NCBI GenBank assembly: GCA_014238155.1
Contig: JABABQ010000021.1
Location: forward strand, 62,001 to 126,000
Reading direction: 5' to 3'
DNA: 64,000 bases
DNA from: Rhizobiaceae bacterium
GTDB taxonomy: Bacteria; Pseudomonadota; Alphaproteobacteria; Rhizobiales; Rhizobiaceae
A model generated the notes under the pieces. The model made no database searches. It saw only the letters and a program-made list of their open reading frames with translations, and was not told the DNA's origin. Position numbers and translations under genes: made by a program. Position 1 is the stretch's first letter; every line of letters starts with the position of its first letter. Shown in pieces: positions 58,871 to 64,000 of the stretch.

Positions 58871-59797
58871 ATGACCACCCAGCTTTATAGCCACGATATA
58901 TTTGTCGAGCACCTGACGCCTGAAGGGCATCCGGAGCGACCGGACCGAATGAGAGCCGTGGCTCAGGCGCTATCTGCGGAGATATTTGACGGTCTTGATC
59001 GGCACACAACCGAACCGGCAGATGATGAACATTTCGAGCTGGCCCATCCCAAAGCATATGTCGACGGCATACGAGCCCTTGTTCCCCAAGAGGGACGCGT
59101 GCGGGTTGATCCCGACACAACCATGAGCCCGAAGTCGTGGGAATGTGTACGCCATTCGGTGGGTGGTGGTCTCGCGGCAATTGACGCCGTTTTTGCAAAT
59201 CGAGCCGACAATGCTTTTGTTTCTGCCCGGCCCCCCGGACATCATGCAGAGAAGGTGACCGCGATGGGCTTTTGCTTGATCAATACTGCCGCAGTAATGG
59301 CCCGATATGCCCAGCAAAAACATGGGGTTGAACGTGTTGCGATCATCGACTGGGATGTCCATCACGGGAATGGCACACAGGACATTTTCTACGATGACCC
59401 AAGCGTGGTTTATGCATCGACCCACCAGATGCCGCTGTTTCCCGGCAGCGGTGCCAAGCAGGAAACCGGGGCTGGAAATATCCACAACGCCCCGCTGTCT
59501 CCCGGCATGGGTGGCACAGATTTCCGCGCCGCATTTCGCGAGCGGGTGTTGCCGGCACTGGACAATTTTAAACCCGACTTGTTGATCGTTTCCGCCGGTT
59601 TCGATGCGCATCACCGTGATCCGCTGGCAAATATCAATCTGGAAGAGGATGATTTCGACTGGGCGACGGGTAAATTGTTGGATACTGCGGCGAGATATAG
59701 TGACAACAGGCTCGTCAGTCTGTTGGAAGGGGGCTATGATTTGAAGGGATTGGCCGATTCCTGTGCCGCCCATGTAAGTCGCCTGATGAGCGGCTAG
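58871..59797 (+). CDS. Histone-deacetylase-family amidohydrolase
   Basis: A 308-residue zinc amidohydrolase of the class II HDAC/acetylpolyamine amidohydrolase type. Motifs are [30 protein letters not shown] (catalytic His pair), [19 protein letters not shown] (zinc Asp and His) and FDAHHRDPL. The bacterial substrate is unknown; acetylated polyamines or proteins are possible. The ATG at 58871 has GGAG 7 bases upstream. xseB follows. Confidence 0.93.
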   Translation: MTTQLYSHDIFVEHLTPEGHPERPDRMRAVAQALSAEIFDGLDRHTTEPADDEHFELAHPKAYVDGIRALVPQEGRVRVDPDTTMSPKSWECVRHSVGGGLAAIDAVFANRADNAFVSARPPGHHAEKVTAMGFCLINTAAVMARYAQQKHGVERVAIIDWDVHHGNGTQDIFYDDPSVVYASTHQMPLFPGSGAKQETGAGNIHNAPLSPGMGGTDFRAAFRERVLPALDNFKPDLLIVSAGFDAHHRDPLANINLEEDDFDWATGKLLDTAARYSDNRLVSLLEGGYDLKGLADSCAAHVSRLMSG

Positions 59798-59817
59798 ATC
59801 AGATAGTGGACAGATTG

Positions 59818-60063
59818 ATGAGTGAAGAAAAAATCGACGTATCGAAACTGAACTTTGAACAGGCTTTGGATAAGCTGGAAAAAATCGTTGATCGACTGGA
59901 GCGGGGCGACGTGGCGTTGGATGAATCGATCAAGATTTACGAACAGGGTGAAGCCTTGAAAAAACATTGTGCAACTTTGTTGCAGGCGGCCGAGGACAAG
60001 GTTGAAAAAATTAGGGTGGGTGCCGATGGAACAGCCAAGGGAAGCGAGCCGCTGGACGAGTAA
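59818..60063 (+). CDS. xseB: Exodeoxyribonuclease VII small subunit
   Basis: An 81-residue subunit. The helix [41 protein letters not shown] is typical of XseB. It binds XseA to form the nuclease degrading single-stranded DNA. XseA is elsewhere. A GTG four codons upstream is an alternative start. It follows the HDAC-like gene. Confidence 0.94.
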   Translation: MSEEKIDVSKLNFEQALDKLEKIVDRLERGDVALDESIKIYEQGEALKKHCATLLQAAEDKVEKIRVGADGTAKGSEPLDE

Positions 60064-60260
60064 TTTTCAACGGTGCCGAATATTGCCAACAATCGCCGGT
60101 GAACAGGGTCAATTGTCGCAACGTCTTCCAATTGCGCGGAAATTATCGGAAACTGGTTGTATATCTGCCTTAGATTGAAACTAAATCACATTCGCCCAAC
60201 TGACACAGTAAAATCAGTTGACTGAAATGCAGGCCACCGAGCCATCTGAGAGAGCCGTAC
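60064..60260. other. Leader region of dxs
   Basis: About 197 bp without a gene between xseB and dxs. It probably contains the dxs promoter. No riboswitch-like fold or strong hairpin was recognised; only GAGAG serves as a possible ribosome site for the GTG start of dxs. Confidence 0.45.
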
Positions 60261-62171
60261 GTGAATATAGACACGCCCCTGCTGGATCAAGTTGCCGTGC
60301 CATCGGATTTGCGCAAGCTGTCCGATGCGCAATTGCCTCTGTTAGCAAAGGAATTGCGCGATGAAATGCTCGACGCAGTTTCAGTTACCGGTGGACATCT
60401 GGGTGCCGGGCTCGGCGTTGTCGAACTGACCATCGCTCTGCATCATGTCTTTGACACGCCACATGATCGCATTGTCTGGGATGTTGGCCATCAATGTTAT
60501 CCGCACAAAATTCTGACCGGCCGGCGGGATCGTATTCGCACGCTGCGCAAAGAAGGCGGTTTGTCGGGTTTCACCAAACGCAACGAAAGTGAATATGACC
60601 CGTTCGGCGCAGCCCATTCATCGACGTCAATATCCGCCGGATTGGGCATGAGCGAAGCTGCAAGATTGTCGGGCACTTCGCGCAATGTTGTGTCTGTAAT
60701 CGGCGATGGATCGATCACCGCGGGCATGGCCTATGAAGCGATGAACAATGCAGGTGGGCTGGATGCGCGCCAGATTGTCATCCTCAATGACAACGACATG
60801 TCGATTGCACCACCAACTGGGGCGATGAGCCATTATTTAGCCCGTCTGGTGTCGGGCAAGACCTATCTGACGATCCGCGAAACAGCCAAGCAGATTAACG
60901 AGAAACTGCCGGAATTTATTGCCAACAAAGCCCGCAAGACAGAAGAATATGCCCGCGGTTTCTGGACAGGCGGCACATTGTTTGAAGAGCTCGGTTTTTA
61001 TTATGTCGGCCCGATCGACGGCCACAATCTTGATGTATTGCTGCCCATTCTGCGCAATGTGCGCGACATCGGGCAAGGCCCCATACTGGTTCATGTGGTC
61101 ACCGAAAAAGGCAAGGGCTATGCGCCGGCTGAAGGCGCCAGCGACAAGTTGCACGCAGTGGCCCGCTTTAATGTGGTTACCGGCGAACAAACCAAAGCGG
61201 TTCCCAATGCCCCTTCTTACACAAAGGTATTTGGGCAAAGTCTGGTCCAGGAAGCTCAAGACGATGACAAGATTGTCGGCATTAGCGCGGCAATGCCAGG
61301 CGGCACGGGCATCGATATATTCCAGGAAGCTTTTCCGGAACGCACCTATGACGTGGGCATTGCCGAGCAACATGCGGTGACTTTCGCCGCGGGTCTCGCC
61401 AGCGAAGGGTACAAACCGTTCTGCGCGATTTATTCGACTTTCCTGCAGCGCGCCTATGACCAGGTGGTGCATGACGTGTCAATCCAGCAATTGCCGGTGC
61501 GTTTTCCAATCGACCGGGCTGGATTTGTCGGGGCAGATGGCTCCACCCATGCGGGATCGTTTGATATTGCCTATTTGTCCTGTCTGCCGGGCTTTACGGT
61601 AATGGCGGCGGCCGATGAGGCTGAGCTGAAACATATGATAGCGACCGCAGTTGCCCATGATAGCGGGCCGATTTCGTTTCGCTATCCGCGCGGCGAAGGT
61701 GTGGGCGTTGAACTGCCGGATCGCGGACAAATTATGCCGATTGGCAAGGGGCGCATCACCCGTCAGGGCAGCAAAGTTGCACTGCTTTCGTTCGGTTCGC
61801 GCCATACCGACTGCATGGCAGCGGCGGAGGAACTTGAGGATTTCGGACTTTCCACGACTGTGGCAGACGCACGTTTTGCCAAGCCTCTCGATACCCATCT
61901 GGTGGAGCAATTGGCGCGTCACCACGAAGTGCTGATAACGGTAGAGGAAGGGTCCACCGGCGGATTTGGTGCTCTGGTTCTGCATCATCTGGCCGGCAGC
62001 GGAATGCTCGACCATGGCCTCAAAATCCGCACATTGACCATGCCCGATAAATTCATAGATCAGATGAGCCCAGAGCGCATGATTGAGGATGCAGGTCTGG
62101 ATTGCCGCGGTATTGTGCATAGCGTATTCAGCGCTCTTGGCCGCGTCGATGCCCAACCAGCAACTGCCTGA
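60261..62171 (+). CDS. dxs: 1-deoxy-D-xylulose-5-phosphate synthase, GTG start
   Basis: A 636-residue thiamine diphosphate enzyme that condenses pyruvate and glyceraldehyde 3-phosphate, the first MEP pathway step. Motifs are [42 protein letters not shown], the ThDP motif [17 protein letters not shown] and the transketolase-like [23 protein letters not shown] (catalytic Glu). The start codon is GTG. The MITE-like element follows about 90 bp after the stop. Confidence 0.97.
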   Translation: MNIDTPLLDQVAVPSDLRKLSDAQLPLLAKELRDEMLDAVSVTGGHLGAGLGVVELTIALHHVFDTPHDRIVWDVGHQCYPHKILTGRRDRIRTLRKEGGLSGFTKRNESEYDPFGAAHSSTSISAGLGMSEAARLSGTSRNVVSVIGDGSITAGMAYEAMNNAGGLDARQIVILNDNDMSIAPPTGAMSHYLARLVSGKTYLTIRETAKQINEKLPEFIANKARKTEEYARGFWTGGTLFEELGFYYVGPIDGHNLDVLLPILRNVRDIGQGPILVHVVTEKGKGYAPAEGASDKLHAVARFNVVTGEQTKAVPNAPSYTKVFGQSLVQEAQDDDKIVGISAAMPGGTGIDIFQEAFPERTYDVGIAEQHAVTFAAGLASEGYKPFCAIYSTFLQRAYDQVVHDVSIQQLPVRFPIDRAGFVGADGSTHAGSFDIAYLSCLPGFTVMAAADEAELKHMIATAVAHDSGPISFRYPRGEGVGVELPDRGQIMPIGKGRITRQGSKVALLSFGSRHTDCMAAAEELEDFGLSTTVADARFAKPLDTHLVEQLARHHEVLITVEEGSTGGFGALVLHHLAGSGMLDHGLKIRTLTMPDKFIDQMSPERMIEDAGLDCRGIVHSVFSALGRVDAQPATA

Positions 62172-62261
62172 CCACTGATCGCGACAATTTGAACTTCCAG
62201 GGCTATTGATTGAATCCTGTTTGGGTGTCATCTCCTTTTTGTTCTGCACCAATTGAGCCGT

Positions 62262-62549
62262 TAGAGCCGTTCACGTTTAAATGGAACCATTCTGAAGGAG
62301 CGCTTTTGTGACAAGATCAAGTAAAGGACCGCCGGTCGTATCGGGCATACGTCCAAGAGACTTTGCGCCGGCCATGGCGCAAAAGCGCCCTTCCCGAAGG
62401 GTTTGCGATTGGCGGACGCCCCCAATTGTTGAAGCGATGGCTGAGCCGCCCTTGCCCGATGCAAGGGCATCGCGCTGCGTGCGTCTCAACTCTGGATCAT
62501 CTAGCCAATCACAAACAGAATTAGCTCCATTTAATCGTGAACGGCTCTA
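62262..62549. mobile_element. MITE-like element bounded by 26-27 bp inverted repeats
   Basis: The left repeat (62262-62288) reads TAGAGCCGTTCACGTTTAA then ATGGAACC. The right repeat (62524-62549), inverted, differs by two substitutions over 26 positions. Inside are two strong hairpins: TTTGCGCC/GGCGCAAA (8 bp, 62362-62383) and GCCCTTGC/GCAAGGGC (8 bp, 62448-62468). The outermost TA on both sides would fit a TA target duplication of the IS630/Tc1 type. No transposase is encoded; open frames of 70-80 codons on both strands look non-coding. This is 288 bp of the otherwise gene-free stretch between dxs and SCO1. Confidence 0.7.
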
Positions 62550-62551
62550 AC

Positions 62552-63157
62552 ATGAAGATATTCCGCTATGGCCTGTGGGCCGCAATCTTTGTCCTTGGCG
62601 CATTTCTCGCCTATTCGACCGTCAACTGGACAATGCAGAATTCCGGCAACGGTGGATCTCCAATGCGTGCTGACATTGGCGGGCCGTTCTCAGCCGTAAA
62701 TTCGGACGGCAAGCCAATTACCCATGCCGATCTGAAGGGGCGTCCGCACGTATTGTTCTTTGGTTTCACTCATTGTCCCGACGTCTGTCCAACGACGCTT
62801 TATGAAGGTGGTCAGTGGCTGAAGGAACTGGGGAGTGATGGTGACAAGGTGGATATCTACTTTGTCAGCGTCGACCCGGAGCGGGATACGGTGGAAGTTC
62901 TCAGTGACTACCTGTCGGCTTTCGACCCTCGCATCAAGGGCATTACGGGTTCTCCGGAACAGATAAACCAGTTGATCAAAAAATGGCGGGTCTATTCTGA
63001 AAAAGTACCGACCGATGATGGTGATTACACGATGAACCATACAGCGACGACGTTCCTGATGAATTCAAAGGGAGAGTTTGTTCGAACAATTGCCTATGGC
63101 GAAGACAACAAGATAGCTGTCGAGAAATTGCGAAAGCTGGTGCGCGAGGAAGGATAG
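62552..63157 (+). CDS. SCO1/SenC family copper chaperone
   Basis: A 201-residue protein. The N-terminal anchor helix is YGLWAAIFVLGAFLAYSTV. A periplasmic thioredoxin-like domain follows with the copper motif HCPDVCP (CxxxC) in FFGFTHCPDVCPTTL and the third ligand His in YTMNHTATTFLMN. It probably loads CuA of the oxidase (ctaC) or handles thiol redox. The ATG is 2 bp after the inverted repeat, so the element supplies its 5' leader; no clear ribosome site is seen. The oxidase operon is about 20 kb away. Confidence 0.92.
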   Translation: MKIFRYGLWAAIFVLGAFLAYSTVNWTMQNSGNGGSPMRADIGGPFSAVNSDGKPITHADLKGRPHVLFFGFTHCPDVCPTTLYEGGQWLKELGSDGDKVDIYFVSVDPERDTVEVLSDYLSAFDPRIKGITGSPEQINQLIKKWRVYSEKVPTDDGDYTMNHTATTFLMNSKGEFVRTIAYGEDNKIAVEKLRKLVREEG

Positions 63158-63261
63158 TCGGCGCTTTTATGCTCGATGCGGCGTGGAAATTGCCAATTTC
63201 CTGCCATCTCCCATTAAAGGTGGTGACGGCAACAGTGAATTCCTGTTATGCGGTGCGCGCC

Positions 63262-64000
63262 ATGGCTGAAATACTTATTGAAAAACTCGGATCTGCCGGC
63301 GACGGCATTGGCCGTCACGACGGTCGACCTGTTTACGTTGCCAACACCCTGCCGGGTGAAAACGTGCGAACAAACGACGACCTCCCCAACCCGCTGCTAA
63401 TCGAAATTTTGCAGGAATCCCCAGAGCGGCGAGAACCGCCCTGCCCTCATTTTGGGCGCTGTGGTGGATGTACGTTCCAACATGCCAGCGATCAACTGAT
63501 CCTTGACTGGAAGCGCGACGAGGTGGCCTTGGCATTCTTGCAAGCGGGCATTACTGCCAAAGTAGAAGCGACCATTGCTTCACCGCATGCGGCCCGTCGC
63601 CGGGTAAGTTTCACCGCCAGCCGCAATGCCAACACCGGTGATGTCGCCGCCGCGTCCGCGATCAGTCTTGGCTATAAAGAACGGCGCAGCGATGCGCTGG
63701 TCAACATCAATTCCTGCACTATTTTGCTGCCAGCGCTGGCTGCAGAAATTGCCGGAGTGCGAGATCTGTGCAGAACTTTGCTGCGCGGCAATGAGGAAAT
63801 CCAGATCGCCATCAATCTGTGCGACAACGGATTTGACCTGGCGTTCGACCTTCCACAACTGCCCAATGAAACGATCACCGCCGGGTTTGTCCGGGCATTT
63901 GCCAAATCGCCCTATCTACGCGCCAGCATCAATGGTGATGTTGTGATCGAAAACGAAAAGCCGCTGGTGAAATTTGGCAAGGCTCAGGTAGCGCTGCCGC
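63262..64000 (+). CDS. 23S rRNA (uracil-5) methyltransferase-like protein, N-terminal part
   Basis: An open frame of 246 codons reaching the window end without a stop. The N-terminus MAEILIEKLGSAGDGIGRHDG is a TRAM domain. The iron-sulfur cysteines are in CPHFGRCGGCTFQHAS (C-x5-C-x2-C), with a fourth Cys likely at NINSCTIL. This is the RumA/RlmD class of class I SAM-dependent RNA methyltransferases. The catalytic C-terminal half lies outside the window. From memory dxs, tlyA and this gene adjoin in rhizobia. Confidence 0.9.
   Translation, partial: MAEILIEKLGSAGDGIGRHDGRPVYVANTLPGENVRTNDDLPNPLLIEILQESPERREPPCPHFGRCGGCTFQHASDQLILDWKRDEVALAFLQAGITAKVEATIASPHAARRRVSFTASRNANTGDVAAASAISLGYKERRSDALVNINSCTILLPALAAEIAGVRDLCRTLLRGNEEIQIAINLCDNGFDLAFDLPQLPNETITAGFVRAFAKSPYLRASINGDVVIENEKPLVKFGKAQVALP

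Noticed and set aside
62277..62489. 70-codon minus-strand frame within the inverted-repeat element
   Set aside because: It overlaps the hairpins and the terminal repeat and has no recognisable homology. It is more likely non-coding, although conservation between element copies could revive it.

Overview
The window is a gene-dense stretch of an alphaproteobacterial chromosome, most likely from the order Hyphomicrobiales (Rhizobiales). Pointers are a CcrM-type GANTC methyltransferase, an SMC/DsbA/DciA/MutY block, the cytochrome oxidase order ctaC-ctaD-ctaB-coxF-ctaG-ctaE-DUF983-SURF1-ispH-thrB-rnhA, a RibB fused to a dead GTP cyclohydrolase II domain, two IalB-family proteins and a homoserine kinase of the APH fold. 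Base composition looks moderate rather than high in GC. There are no phage genes, no transposase, no rRNA and no CRISPR array. One tRNA, tRNA-Gln(UUG), is present.

Layout. 1-4 kb: a DUF3750 protein, an SCP2-type thiolase, GAPDH and a small Cys/His-rich protein. 4.2-7.6 kb: tRNA-Gln, then a minus-strand ureide operon in which a COG4091-type dehydrogenase is translationally coupled to PuuE, followed by UraD and UraH. 7.8-14 kb: a metallo-beta-lactamase-fold hydrolase, IalB, DUF1499, an acyl-CoA ligase and an omega-aminotransferase. 14-24 kb: a PPDK-like protein lacking its C-terminal domain, SMC, DsbA-like, DciA, MutY, a HAD protein, CcrM and another HAD protein. 24-32 kb: lipoprotein, ThrC, M16 peptidase, acetyltransferase, a membrane-bound PAS-GGDEF-EAL protein and YqgE. 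32-43 kb: DsbD-N domain protein, peroxiredoxin, RNase HI, ThrB, IspH and the aa3-type oxidase operon. 43-50 kb: IalB, TldD, class II aldolase, ArsC-like, PdxH, a surface lipoprotein, DnaJ-like, FabI and a histidine phosphatase. 50-55.5 kb: a more accessory-looking block with an arginine:glycine-type amidinotransferase, a BesD-like Fe(II)/2OG enzyme with a hydroxylase-type HxD motif, a diheme cytochrome c, PyrE, PyrC and an acetyltransferase. 55.6-64 kb: AroC-RibBX-FG-GAP, a histone-deacetylase-like amidohydrolase, XseB, Dxs, a MITE-like element, SCO1 and a 23S rRNA methyltransferase that runs off the window.

How the genes work together. The oxidase operon carries structural subunits together with haem O synthesis (CtaB), CuB delivery (CtaG) and SURF1; SCO1 for CuA loading lies about 20 kb away. 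Threonine synthesis is represented by ThrB and ThrC, isoprenoid synthesis by Dxs and IspH, pyrimidine synthesis by PyrE and PyrC, and replication, repair and cell-cycle functions by SMC, DciA, MutY, CcrM and XseB.

The most unusual observations are a 288-bp inverted-repeat-bounded element with internal hairpins between dxs and SCO1, whose terminal repeat recurs at three other intergenic sites, twice overlapping a TAG stop codon; a cleanly C-terminally truncated PPDK; the convergent amidinotransferase and HxD oxygenase pair; and 12-13 bp tandem repeats sharing the core ATCGCCGC at three loci. Statements about usual gene order in other rhizobia come from memory and were not checked here.
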